Assembly (NCBI GenBank): GCA_948471525.1
Contig: CAOKSY010000016.1
Coordinates: 1-25,610 of the forward strand
DNA length: 25,610 bases
Direction of reading: 5' to 3'
From: an uncultured Clostridia bacterium
GTDB taxonomy: Bacteria; Bacillota; Clostridia; Christensenellales; UBA3700
The notes below the pieces were generated by a model that saw nothing but the letters and a program-made list of their open reading frames with translations, ran no database searches and had not been told where the DNA came from. A program made the position numbers and the translations under genes. Positions 13,638 to 22,675 of the stretch are shown in pieces (the stretch's first letter is position 1; every line of letters starts with the position of its first letter).

Positions 13638-14567
13638 TTACAAGAGATTGACTTTGGATATTTTGCCGCCGTTTGCGGTGAATTTGTACGTCTTGGTATA
13701 GAATCCTTCGCAGTCGGAATAGATGAGAGAAACGACGTAGGGACGGTATTCGAGACAGTCGCATATCCCGATAAAATCGCCGAAGAAGCCGTTGTGCGCC
13801 ATATCGCGCATTCCGTAGGAAAGACAGTCTTCCGCGCAATCGATATCGCGGCATCCGAGCGCTTCGAGAAAGACATAGGGGATGAGTTCGTCAGGATATA
13901 TTCGACGGCAGCCGTATTCGAAATGACGTTCGGTCTCGGCAAAGCAGTCGTCGCAGAAAGCCAGCTTGCGTACGCATTTGCGATCGAGAGTATCGCACAG
14001 ACGGTCATATACTATTATGCCGTCTTCGCAACATTCAAACGCGTCGCAGCTTAGCGAGAGTAGGAGAGTATAGTCGCCGCAATAGTGCAGTACGGCAATG
14101 TACGACTTGCCGTTTTCCAATTTTGCGAAAATGCTCAACAGCTGTCCCGATCCTATGGGCGCGCTCTTGAAAGAGCAGGAAGTTATGCGGCATTCTGCTT
14201 CGAGCGTATATATTTCCTCGGCTGTCTCTACGACGATTCTGTGACGGTCTTTGCAACGGCACGTTATTCTGTGGGATGTAAGTTCGCCGCAGTCGGCTAT
14301 TTCTTCGAAGTAGATTTCTTCATCGCGGGATATAGGTTTGCGATCGGGGAAGAATCTAACTATATAGTCCTTGCCGTGACGTATAAAGCATATATCGCCG
14401 CCGCAAGACGGTCTTCCGTCGCATGCATACGATACAGGGGAAAAAGACGGTGAGAAAGGAAAATATTCTATACAGAAAGCTCCGTCGACTTTTGCAAAGG
14501 CGCCGCAGTGTTTTTTTCCGTCTATCAAAATAATACCCTCGGGGCGGTCGAAAAACAGTTTTGCCAT
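13638..14567 (-). CDS. Uncharacterised cysteine-rich protein
   Basis: A 309-residue protein that I do not recognise. It has 25 cysteines (8 percent), spread over the whole length rather than in zinc-finger pairs; the closest groups are CRC (103-105), CC (179-180), CDDC (205-208) and CDC (269-271). There is no signal peptide or membrane span, so it should be cytoplasmic. It is acidic and rich in Tyr and Phe, with alternating hydrophobic residues that suggest beta structure. AAGGAGAG precedes the ATG at 14567. The next gene downstream has its own promoter, so this one may be transcribed alone. Base composition does not differ clearly from its neighbours. Confidence 0.8.
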   Translation of the reverse strand: MAKLFFDRPEGIILIDGKKHCGAFAKVDGAFCIEYFPFSPSFSPVSYACDGRPSCGGDICFIRHGKDYIVRFFPDRKPISRDEEIYFEEIADCGELTSHRITCRCKDRHRIVVETAEEIYTLEAECRITSCSFKSAPIGSGQLLSIFAKLENGKSYIAVLHYCGDYTLLLSLSCDAFECCEDGIIVYDRLCDTLDRKCVRKLAFCDDCFAETERHFEYGCRRIYPDELIPYVFLEALGCRDIDCAEDCLSYGMRDMAHNGFFGDFIGICDCLEYRPYVVSLIYSDCEGFYTKTYKFTANGGKISKVNLL

Positions 14568-14635
14568 AAATCACTCTCCTTTTCATTATATGCACGGCTG
14601 TTTATAAAAATGAAAGCGGGGGAGATATAGTCAAA

Positions 14636-14665
14636 ATAATAAACAGACGCTTGTTTCCAAGCGTC
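14636..14665 (-). terminator. Terminator of the lipoprotein gene
   Basis: On the minus strand, GACGCTTG-GAAA-CAAGCGTC is an 8-bp stem with a GNRA tetraloop, followed by TGTTTATTATTTT. The imperfect T run makes it moderately strong. Confidence 0.65.
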
Positions 14666-14689
14666 CGCAGTATTCGGTATTAAAAAGTA

Positions 14690-15694
14690 TTATGCAGAAT
14701 ACGTAATGGATTTGAGCCTATAGACTATCGATCCTTCCTGCATCATCACTACCGCGCGCGCCGCAAATCTGCCTCCGTCGCTATTTCTTATAGGATAAGC
14801 GGAGATATAGCAGGATATCTGACCTCTCACCAAAGAGGAGTTGTTGGAAGTAAAAGTGCATTTGCTTGCCGGTATCAAAGACGTGTCCGTATACGGATAT
14901 TTGGTAGTGACTTTTCCGTCTTCGGCAGTCTCCACTGTTATCTGGTCTTCGCTGTCGTAAGCGCCCTTGGTGGAGCCGCTTTCGCTTTCGCCTTCAGTCG
15001 ATACGTATTCTTTTTTGAGGACAAAGTTTTTGTCCATAGTCACCGTCGCGCCCGCCATATAGGTAACAGTATAGGTAGATTTATTTACTTTTGAATTGGA
15101 GAAAGTCGGCACGGTTACGCCCAACGCTGTAGCTATATCCGTAGCTCTTGCAAATTGATATATAAAGGCGTTGTCGTAAGTCAGAGATCCTGCCGAATAT
15201 TTTATAGAACTTTCCGTAGCTTCGCCGCCTTTGATATAAACTGCATTGACGCGTTTTTTCTCATATGAAGAGATCGTCTCTATTGTTTCTTCGCCCTCTT
15301 CCTTGACATAGGAAAGTATAGGAGCAAGTCCGAGATCGGAGTAGCTTTCGGTATATCTCTTGTAAGTCTTTCCGTCTTTTTCAGCGTTCAATTCTGATAT
15401 GAATTTATATCCCGAAAAGTTTTCGAGAGTACGGCTATGCGCTTCGATCGAAGGGGAGATAATCACGTTTTCGCTGTAAGCGTAAGTCATCGAGGACTTA
15501 TACGTGCCTACGGCGGTTTCTCCGTCAAGCACTTCGTATTCGCATACTTCTGTGCCGCCTCTGTGCCAACCGAGATTGCTCTCTATCTGTTCACGCACGT
15601 TTTTGGCGCCGAACGAATCGTTGCAACCCGTCATAGAAATTGCTGCGGTAGCAAAAAGCATTACTATAATCAAAATCGTCAGTGTCTTTTTCAT
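14690..15694 (-). CDS. Uncharacterised lipoprotein
   Basis: A 334-residue exported protein. MKKTLTILIIVMLF starts a classic signal peptide, and ISMTGC is a lipobox with Cys24 as the lipidated residue. The mature part is Ser/Thr/Tyr-rich, beta-type and polar, as in many Gram-positive surface lipoproteins; I see no family motif. The start at 15694 is set by the signal peptide; an in-frame ATG 63 bases upstream would add a non-signal-like extension and lies before the promoter. No ribosome binding site precedes the ATG: the -10 box ends only 9 bases upstream, so the mRNA probably has almost no leader. Confidence 0.82.
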   Translation of the reverse strand: MKKTLTILIIVMLFATAAISMTGCNDSFGAKNVREQIESNLGWHRGGTEVCEYEVLDGETAVGTYKSSMTYAYSENVIISPSIEAHSRTLENFSGYKFISELNAEKDGKTYKRYTESYSDLGLAPILSYVKEEGEETIETISSYEKKRVNAVYIKGGEATESSIKYSAGSLTYDNAFIYQFARATDIATALGVTVPTFSNSKVNKSTYTVTYMAGATVTMDKNFVLKKEYVSTEGESESGSTKGAYDSEDQITVETAEDGKVTTKYPYTDTSLIPASKCTFTSNNSSLVRGQISCYISAYPIRNSDGGRFAARAVVMMQEGSIVYRLKSITYSA

Positions 15695-15703
15695 AATGTA
15701 TAT

Positions 15704-15731
15704 ATTATAACACATATCCTGCGAATTGCAA
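15704..15731 (-). promoter_or_regulatory. Promoter of the lipoprotein gene (near-leaderless)
   Basis: On the minus strand, TTGCAA (15726-15731) and TATAAT (15704-15709) are 16 bases apart. The start codon follows the -10 box after 9 bases, predicting a leader of only 2-3 bases. Confidence 0.65.
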
Positions 15732-15750
15732 TAAATTTTATTATAATATA

Positions 15751-15779
15751 TTGCCATAGACGTCGAAAATTGTTACAAT
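15751..15779 (+). promoter_or_regulatory. Promoter of addBA (leaderless)
   Basis: TTGCCA (15751-15756) and TACAAT (15774-15779) are 17 bases apart. The addB ATG begins 7 bases after the -10 box, exactly where transcription is expected to start. Confidence 0.7.
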
Positions 15780-15785
15780 ATAGCC

Positions 15786-18700
15786 ATGATAGAATTGATC
15801 TTGACAAATACGCTCGACAGCGCGCCGATACTGGAAAAATTGAAAAAATCGCGAGGACAGACGCAAAAGCATTTGCTTTTCGTTCCCGACAGATTTTCGC
15901 TTTCATATCAAAAAGCCGTGCTCGAATACCTTAATATAAAGGGTACGTTTGATATAGAGGTCACTTCTTTTCCCAGACTTGCCAACAGTCTTCTCAAGGG
16001 AGGAGGCAGGCTTTTGGACAAGCAGTCGGAGATAATGTTGCTGAGAAAAGTAATAGATGACAACAAGTCTGAATTAAAATGCTTTGCAAGAGCGGGAAAG
16101 AGCGCGCAGTTTGCCAACGATATGTACGCGGCAATCTCGCAGATACGCAACAGCAATATATCAGTGGAAAGGATGGCGGAGATGGCCGACAGCCTGCCCG
16201 GACGTCTCGCCGACAAGACAAAGGACATCGTGACGATATATCGCGGATACGTTGAATTTTTGCAGTCGGGATACATAGACGGAACGAGCAAACTTCAAGC
16301 GCTTGCGGAGCTTGTAAGCGACGGACGCTTCAACGACTGCAATATCTATATTTCCGACTTTATGTCGTTCTCGAGCGTAGAGTATGATATTATACGCGCG
16401 CTTATGGCAAATTCGATGAATACATATATATCTCTCGTGGACGGCGGACAAGAAGAGAACAGACAGGTATATCCGTACGAGGTCAAGGCGAGGCTAATTT
16501 CTCTCGCTCAAGAATGCGGCGCGGGATTGAAGATTTCTAATAGCGTTCAGCCTCTTGACGGAGATGCGCTGATCATTCACAAAGGGTTGTATTCTTATTC
16601 AAACGTCAGCGGAGATCGGGACGGCAGATGCGAGATCGTCGCATGCGCCGACGCCGCGCAGGAGGTAAAAAGCGTAGCGAGAGAAATAAACTCGCTAGTA
16701 GCCTGCGGCGCAAGATATAGAGATTTTGCGATAGTGTGTTGCGATCTTGCGGCATACTCAATGCATATCAAAAGAGTATTCGACGATTTTTCCATTCCTT
16801 TTTATGCGGATATAAAACAGCCGCTGTCTACGCAGGCGGTAAGCAAACTACTGTTGGGCGCATTGCGCGTGCGCACTGAAAAATTCGCTGCGGCGCAAGT
16901 ATGCGAGTACGCAAAACATCCGTACGTCGCGGCGGATTTTGAAGAGGCTTGCATTTTTGAGAATTACTGTCTCAAATACGGAATAGAATACACCAGATTT
17001 CTTTCCCCATTTCTTCTTGGAGATGGAAATGACAGGATCGTGGCTGAAAAGATAAGACAAAGAATAGTCGGCAGTCTCGCTGTGTTTGACGATGATGAGA
17101 AGAGCGCGGCAGAGCACGCGCGTATTGCAAGAGAATTCCTGGACTTGATGAATGTAGGCGAAAAGACGGAGAAATTTGCGGAGCGTCAAAATAGAGACGG
17201 ATTGGATGAATTTTCTTCGGTGACTTTGCAGTCTTTGAGGAAAATAGAGGGGATAATAGATCAGTGCGAGAATATGATCGGCGGATGTAAAATGTCGCTC
17301 GAAGAATTTTACGCGATAGTTTCCGCGGCGATAGAAAGCGTGGAAATGTCAAATATACCTCTTTACTCCGACTGCGTATTTATAGGCGAAAACAGCGGCA
17401 GCCGATATGAGAACATAGACTATATGTTTGTGATCGGAGCGACTGCAGGCAAGTTTCCGGCGGAGCATACCGACAGCGGAATAGTGTCCGAGAGAGAATG
17501 CGCGGCATGGGGAAAGATGGGGATAGACGTTCAGCCCGACTGCAGACGGAGAAATACCAAGGAGAGACTCAACACGCTTATGACTTTGACGAGAGCGCGC
17601 AAGCGTCTCAGAATAAGTTATCCGTCTTCTGGAGTCGGAGGAGAGGAACTTCAACCGAGTTCTTCCGTAAGATATATATTGGATCTGTTGGGCGAAAAAC
17701 CTCGTGCGGCAGAGGTCCTCGATTGCAGTTGGAGCAAGTCGGATTACGCAAAGTATGTATCCGTAGAGAAAAACGCGTTGCGCGAACTGCTGTCTTTGCG
17801 CGCTTTGATAGAAGAAGGCGGACTCGAAGACAGCGATACCGTCGAAGGGGTGTCGGACGCGCTGTATGCGATATCGAGCCGAATATACGGCAAGCAATAC
17901 GTCGACGCGTTGCTTGGAGAGGAGACGCCTCAAGACTGCATAGGCGAGGCGGGAGATATAATGTTCAATGGCGACAGGACTTCGGTCAGTCAGTTTGAAA
18001 AATACTTCAAATGTCCTTTCCTGCATTTCAGCGAAAACGTGTTGAAACTCAAGAGAAGAGACGTCGCGGGATTGGAAGTCAAAGACACGGGTATAATATT
18101 GCATGCGGTACTGGAGAAGTATTTTTCGCTTGCCGATTGCGCAGACAAGAGCGACGGCGAGATAGAATCTGCGGTAAGCGAGTTGTTTGCAAGAGCCATT
18201 GCCGAGGAACCCGACTACGCAAACAGGATGACGGAGGATTCCGCAGAGTACAGACGGCTGAGAGAACACGCGACGTACGTAGTAAAAAATTTAGTCGCAA
18301 ATATGCAGAAGACCAAGTTCAGGCCCGCTATGCTCGAGGCGGCTTTCGGAGCCGATCCAAAGAGACATTCGCTGAAGGGTATGCAGGTAAACAGCGGAAA
18401 GCGCATATTGAATTTTGAGGGAGTTATAGACCGCATCGACCGTTATAAAGACAGGGCGATCGTCATAGATTATAAATCAAAATACAGTATAGATTTCTCT
18501 CCGTCCAACATTCTCTACGGAGACAGAATACAGTTGTTTGTCTATCTCAACGCGCTCAAACGAAACAATCATATTACTCCGCAAGGAGTGTTCTATTTGC
18601 TGATGAACAACAGGTTTGTCAACGGCGGAAAGTCGGGCAAGAGATTTATTCATCGCGGATTCGTCAACGGCGATCCCGAAAATATCAACGATCTCGATTC

Positions 18701-19058
18701 GGGCTTTGCCTCTGCAGGCACGTATTCGAGCGACGTTTATCCTATCAAGTGTAAGACGGACAAGCACGGGGAACGCACTTTTGTCAAACAGTCGGAGGGA
18801 GAACTTTTGGATGCGGAAGGCTTTGAAAAGACCTGCGATTACGTTATGCGTTTGACGCAAAAAGCGGCGGAAGAAATAGAGGACGGATATATTGCCAAAT
18901 CGCCTTTGAATATCGGCGGCGACGAAGCCGTAAAATCGTGCAAATACTGCGATTATTCGCCTGTATGCAGTCGTTTTGACGTAAAGGTGAGGAACGTCGG
19001 CGCGGTAGGCTCGGAGAAGTTCGCTCAAATAACGGGAGGCGGGAAATGTCGGGAATAA
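15786..19058 (+). CDS. addB: AddB/RexB subunit of the ATP-dependent helicase-nuclease
   Basis: A 1090-residue AddB-type protein, partner of AddA in the recombination enzyme that resects double-strand breaks. The N-terminal part is an inactive helicase fold with no Walker A motif, closest in look to RexB. The C-terminal nuclease has His773, Asp882 (GVIDRID), then Asp895-Tyr896-Lys897 (VIDYKSKY). The iron-sulphur cluster cysteines of AddB are present: Cys743 in YFKCPF, and Cys1052, Cys1055 and Cys1061 in CKYCDYSPVC. The length is typical. The start lies directly on the predicted transcription start, with no leader and no ribosome binding site. The gene overlaps addA by 13 bases. Confidence 0.93.
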   Translation: MIELILTNTLDSAPILEKLKKSRGQTQKHLLFVPDRFSLSYQKAVLEYLNIKGTFDIEVTSFPRLANSLLKGGGRLLDKQSEIMLLRKVIDDNKSELKCFARAGKSAQFANDMYAAISQIRNSNISVERMAEMADSLPGRLADKTKDIVTIYRGYVEFLQSGYIDGTSKLQALAELVSDGRFNDCNIYISDFMSFSSVEYDIIRALMANSMNTYISLVDGGQEENRQVYPYEVKARLISLAQECGAGLKISNSVQPLDGDALIIHKGLYSYSNVSGDRDGRCEIVACADAAQEVKSVAREINSLVACGARYRDFAIVCCDLAAYSMHIKRVFDDFSIPFYADIKQPLSTQAVSKLLLGALRVRTEKFAAAQVCEYAKHPYVAADFEEACIFENYCLKYGIEYTRFLSPFLLGDGNDRIVAEKIRQRIVGSLAVFDDDEKSAAEHARIAREFLDLMNVGEKTEKFAERQNRDGLDEFSSVTLQSLRKIEGIIDQCENMIGGCKMSLEEFYAIVSAAIESVEMSNIPLYSDCVFIGENSGSRYENIDYMFVIGATAGKFPAEHTDSGIVSERECAAWGKMGIDVQPDCRRRNTKERLNTLMTLTRARKRLRISYPSSGVGGEELQPSSSVRYILDLLGEKPRAAEVLDCSWSKSDYAKYVSVEKNALRELLSLRALIEEGGLEDSDTVEGVSDALYAISSRIYGKQYVDALLGEETPQDCIGEAGDIMFNGDRTSVSQFEKYFKCPFLHFSENVLKLKRRDVAGLEVKDTGIILHAVLEKYFSLADCADKSDGEIESAVSELFARAIAEEPDYANRMTEDSAEYRRLREHATYVVKNLVANMQKTKFRPAMLEAAFGADPKRHSLKGMQVNSGKRILNFEGVIDRIDRYKDRAIVIDYKSKYSIDFSPSNILYGDRIQLFVYLNALKRNNHITPQGVFYLLMNNRFVNGGKSGKRFIHRGFVNGDPENINDLDSGFASAGTYSSDVYPIKCKTDKHGERTFVKQSEGELLDAEGFEKTCDYVMRLTQKAAEEIEDGYIAKSPLNIGGDEAVKSCKYCDYSPVCSRFDVKVRNVGAVGSEKFAQITGGGKCRE

Positions 19059-22000
19059 ATTGGACTAAAGAACAGCTTGACGTCATTGCAAGCATAGACA
19101 ACAACACGCTTGTATCCGCATCCGCAGGTAGTGGCAAGACGGCGGTAATGCTCGAGCGAATAATGAGACTTATCTCGGGCGGCGACGGCAGAGCGCCGAT
19201 ACCGCTGAGAAGGATAATGATATCCACGTTTAACGAGTCTGTAGCCGCGGAACTCAAAAATAAAATCAACGCCGCTCTTTTCAAACTTATAGAAAGCGGA
19301 AGCGGCGATCGCGATTTTTTGCGCATGCAGATAGAAGATCTGCCGTTGGCGGATATAAGCACTTTGCATGCTTTTTGCGGTATGCTTATCAGAAGCAATT
19401 TTGAATATCTGGACATCCAGCCCTCTTATTCGATAGTGGACGAAGACGAGAAAAATGCGCTCTTCAGCAAGGCTATGCAAACCGTACTCAAGAAATATAT
19501 CGGCGGAGGGGATTATGTCGCAGACGTGTTGGTAGATTATTTCGGAGGCGAAAAATCTTTTGAAAAAACTCTCGCAAAGACATATTCCTTTTTGGAGGCG
19601 CAACTAGACAGAGAGGGATTTTTGGAACAGATTGCTCTGTCGTCGTATTCAGACGATTTCAATTCGACCGCGCTTGCCAGAAAGTATATCTCGGACGTAC
19701 ATTCCCGCTGTATTGAACTCCTTAGCGAAGGCTATAAAAAGCGCGACTTTTTCGAGCAGTCGGGTATGGATAAGAGAGTCGAACATATATCGCTGTCGTT
19801 AAACTTTTTGAAAGTCGTCGACAGGACGAAAAACGTGCGAGAACTGTGCGACGCTATATCGCTCGCTCCGTCGATGCCTAACGTTCCCGTAAGTAAAAGA
19901 GGCGACGACGTAGATAAAAGCGTGGGCGAGGATTACAAGGAATATAATTCCGCTTATAAGGATTTCGTCAACGGAATAAAGAGCGTTTTTGGAGACGGCT
20001 ACGAAAAATGTCAAGAGCGCATAACAGCAGCCCGACCTTATTTATCCAAACTCGTAGGTATTCTTTCCGATACATCAAAGGAGTATTCCGCGCTGAAGAA
20101 AAAAGACAACAAGATGGATTTTGCCGATCTTGAATATTACGCGGTCAAGCTTTTGCAGGACGACGGTATAGCCGAAGAGATTTCGCATAAGTACGACTAT
20201 ATATGCGTGGACGAATATCAAGATATAAACGCGGTGCAGGAATATATTATCAGGCGCGTCTCCAACGGAAAAAATCTGTTTATGGTCGGCGACGTAAAGC
20301 AGAGCATTTATCAATTCAGAATGACGGATCCACAGATTTTTCTTGGCAAATACAGACGCTATAAGGACGATCCTTCGCTAGGCTCGCCGTTTTCGCTCAA
20401 CAGCAATTACCGTTCGGGCAAAGAGGTGATAGATTTCGTCAATGCCGTGTTTGACAGAATAATGACGTCTGATCTCGGCGGAGTGGACTATCGCAGAGAG
20501 AGCAGACTTTCTCAAGGCAATTTGAATTACGATCCCCAAGACGATATGCCGATCAGAATAAGCGGCTTTTCAAAGTCTTGCGGAGAGGTCGGCGTGCCTG
20601 TCGGAGAAGACGGAGTGTACAGCGTAAGAGACTCGCTCTCTTTGGAAAAAGAAGGGGCATACGAAGAGGGCTTGTTTATAGCAGGACAGATATCTTCGCT
20701 TGTCGGCAAAAAGCGCATTCAGGTCGCGATGCCCGACGGAAGTATGGGATACAGAGAAATAAAGTTTTCCGATATAGCGATACTGTGTTCCAAGAGAAGC
20801 GACGGCGTAGAGAAGATACTCGGCGTTCTGAGAGCGGCGGGCATACCCGTCGACAGCGCGAATATTTCATCCGAGCAGTTCAATCCGAGTATAGGATTGA
20901 TGATAGATTTTATAAAAATCATCGACAATCACAGACAGGATATACCTCTTGTATCTGTACTTACGAGCAAAGTATTTTCGCGGCTGGATTATCGAGACGC
21001 GGCTCAGATAAAGCGCGCTTATCGCGGCGAGAAATTTTTCTGCGATTCGACGGAAAAGTACGCCGCAGAAAAAAACGACCGTATAGCCGAGGAACTCAAA
21101 AAGTTCTACGCAATGCTGGATAAATATAGATTTATATCGCAGTTTTCGACAGTTGCTTCGCTGATAAGAAGATTGGTTGAGGACTTCGACTACCGCGCCT
21201 TTGCACTTTCGCGCAAGGACGGACGGAACGAGTATGACGGATTGGAGAGATTTATCGACAAACTTGACGGCAGACCGTATAATGCTTCTGTGTCGGCGTT
21301 TGCCCAAGCGGCGGATAGTTCCGAGTCATTCGGGGCTATTGCGGCTGCGGGCGGCGCGCAGGGCGACTTTGTAAAGACGAGTACTATACACGCGAGCAAG
21401 GGATTGGAATATCCGATAGTATTCATCGTAGACGCGGCAAAGCAAGTCAATCTCAGCGACGCGAATACCGCGCAGATGATCTGCGATAAGGAATACGGTT
21501 TTGCGATAAAAGATATTGACGATCTCGAGCGCAGTTATGCGGCGAGCGCGCCTATGGAGATAATGAGGAAGATCAAGACGAAAGAGTTGACCGAAGAATT
21601 TATGAGACTTTTCTACGTCGCTTTGACCAGAGCGCGGAACAGGCTGTATATTACCGCTACGACGGATAAGACATTGGGAGAAAAGTCCGCGGCGAAACCG
21701 CGCAGTATGTGGGACTGGCTCAATAATATCGCGTGCGAAGATAGTGGCTTTGCGGAAAAGTATTATTTCTCGGAAGCAACAAGAGAAGACGGCGCGGACG
21801 ATATCGCGCAGACAAAGAGATTTTTCAGGACGCCGTCCGATGAAGATATGATATTTTTTTCAGACGCGCTGACAAAAAAATATCAACATAACGATGCGAC
21901 AAAGATGCCCGTAAAGCATACGGTCACTTCCGTCAACGACGACTATTATAATTCGCGTTTCGGTAAAAACGCGTTGCGACCGTACGACAGCGAGAGTTTG

Positions 22001-22549
22001 GTCGAATCGGTCAAGGATGCGGACGTCGAAGACTCGCCCGAACTTCTATCCCGCGCGGACGAGGGTATCGCTTATCACAGAGTGCTTGAGTGTATAGATT
22101 ACGATTGTTACACGGTTGCGGACGTAGAAGAGAAACTTTCCGAAATGACGGAGAAAGGTCTTTTGACCGAGCGGCAGAGAGCGGTCGTCGACGCAACATC
22201 TATTCTTGAATGTCTCGAGAGCGACGTAATGCGCGCGGCGGGAAAATATCCGCATTATAGAGAAAAACAGTTTATGCTCAACCTGCCTGCGGACGAATTT
22301 TTGGATACCGAAGTCAAAGACAGGGTGTTGCTTCAAGGCACGGTGGATCTGTTTATTCGCGGTCGAGAAAAGGGCGGCGAAAACATATTGGTGGATTTCA
22401 AGTATTCCAAGAGGAGCGAGGAGCAGATAAAAGAGCGTTATTCCCGTCAGCTTCAGCTTTATTCAAAAGCCGTAGAGGAGTGCCTCGGCGAACCTGTGGA
22501 TAAAAAGATAATATTCGTACTGGGCAGAAATATTACGATAGAGACTTGA
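19046..22549 (+). CDS. addA: AddA subunit of the ATP-dependent helicase-nuclease
   Basis: A 1167-residue AddA, a UvrD-family 3'-5' helicase fused to a RecB-type nuclease. The Q-motif residue is Gln10. Walker A is SASAGSGKT (Gly28-Thr32). Walker B is VDEYQD (residues 388-393). Motif III is VGDVKQSIYQF, and VALTRARNRLYI is the motif VI region. The C-terminal nuclease motif is Asp1117-Phe-Lys1119 (LVDFKYSK). Together with AddB it unwinds and trims DNA ends, and may respond to a Chi sequence, which cannot be read from this window. GGGAGG inside the end of addB precedes the ATG. The length is typical. Confidence 0.96.
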   Translation: MSGINWTKEQLDVIASIDNNTLVSASAGSGKTAVMLERIMRLISGGDGRAPIPLRRIMISTFNESVAAELKNKINAALFKLIESGSGDRDFLRMQIEDLPLADISTLHAFCGMLIRSNFEYLDIQPSYSIVDEDEKNALFSKAMQTVLKKYIGGGDYVADVLVDYFGGEKSFEKTLAKTYSFLEAQLDREGFLEQIALSSYSDDFNSTALARKYISDVHSRCIELLSEGYKKRDFFEQSGMDKRVEHISLSLNFLKVVDRTKNVRELCDAISLAPSMPNVPVSKRGDDVDKSVGEDYKEYNSAYKDFVNGIKSVFGDGYEKCQERITAARPYLSKLVGILSDTSKEYSALKKKDNKMDFADLEYYAVKLLQDDGIAEEISHKYDYICVDEYQDINAVQEYIIRRVSNGKNLFMVGDVKQSIYQFRMTDPQIFLGKYRRYKDDPSLGSPFSLNSNYRSGKEVIDFVNAVFDRIMTSDLGGVDYRRESRLSQGNLNYDPQDDMPIRISGFSKSCGEVGVPVGEDGVYSVRDSLSLEKEGAYEEGLFIAGQISSLVGKKRIQVAMPDGSMGYREIKFSDIAILCSKRSDGVEKILGVLRAAGIPVDSANISSEQFNPSIGLMIDFIKIIDNHRQDIPLVSVLTSKVFSRLDYRDAAQIKRAYRGEKFFCDSTEKYAAEKNDRIAEELKKFYAMLDKYRFISQFSTVASLIRRLVEDFDYRAFALSRKDGRNEYDGLERFIDKLDGRPYNASVSAFAQAADSSESFGAIAAAGGAQGDFVKTSTIHASKGLEYPIVFIVDAAKQVNLSDANTAQMICDKEYGFAIKDIDDLERSYAASAPMEIMRKIKTKELTEEFMRLFYVALTRARNRLYITATTDKTLGEKSAAKPRSMWDWLNNIACEDSGFAEKYYFSEATREDGADDIAQTKRFFRTPSDEDMIFFSDALTKKYQHNDATKMPVKHTVTSVNDDYYNSRFGKNALRPYDSESLVESVKDADVEDSPELLSRADEGIAYHRVLECIDYDCYTVADVEEKLSEMTEKGLLTERQRAVVDATSILECLESDVMRAAGKYPHYREKQFMLNLPADEFLDTEVKDRVLLQGTVDLFIRGREKGGENILVDFKYSKRSEEQIKERYSRQLQLYSKAVEECLGEPVDKKIIFVLGRNITIET

Positions 22550-22561
22550 AGTTTTATATTT

Positions 22562-22590
22562 GCCGATCTAGCGAAATTTGCCCGATCGGC
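22562..22590 (+). terminator. Weak hairpin after addA
   Basis: GCCGATC pairs with GATCGGC over 7 bases with a 15-base loop. It is followed by TGATTATAAT, which is not a proper T run, so termination is doubtful. Confidence 0.3.
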
Positions 22591-22675
22591 TGATTATAAT
22601 TTCGGCGAATGGATAAAATCATTATAGTCGGCAGACCGTTACATAGTTACATATTTCTATATACGGAGGCTGAAT

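Noticed and set aside
15695..15757. Upstream ATG at 15757 for the lipoprotein gene
   Set aside because: The added residues are not signal-like and lie before the promoter of the gene.
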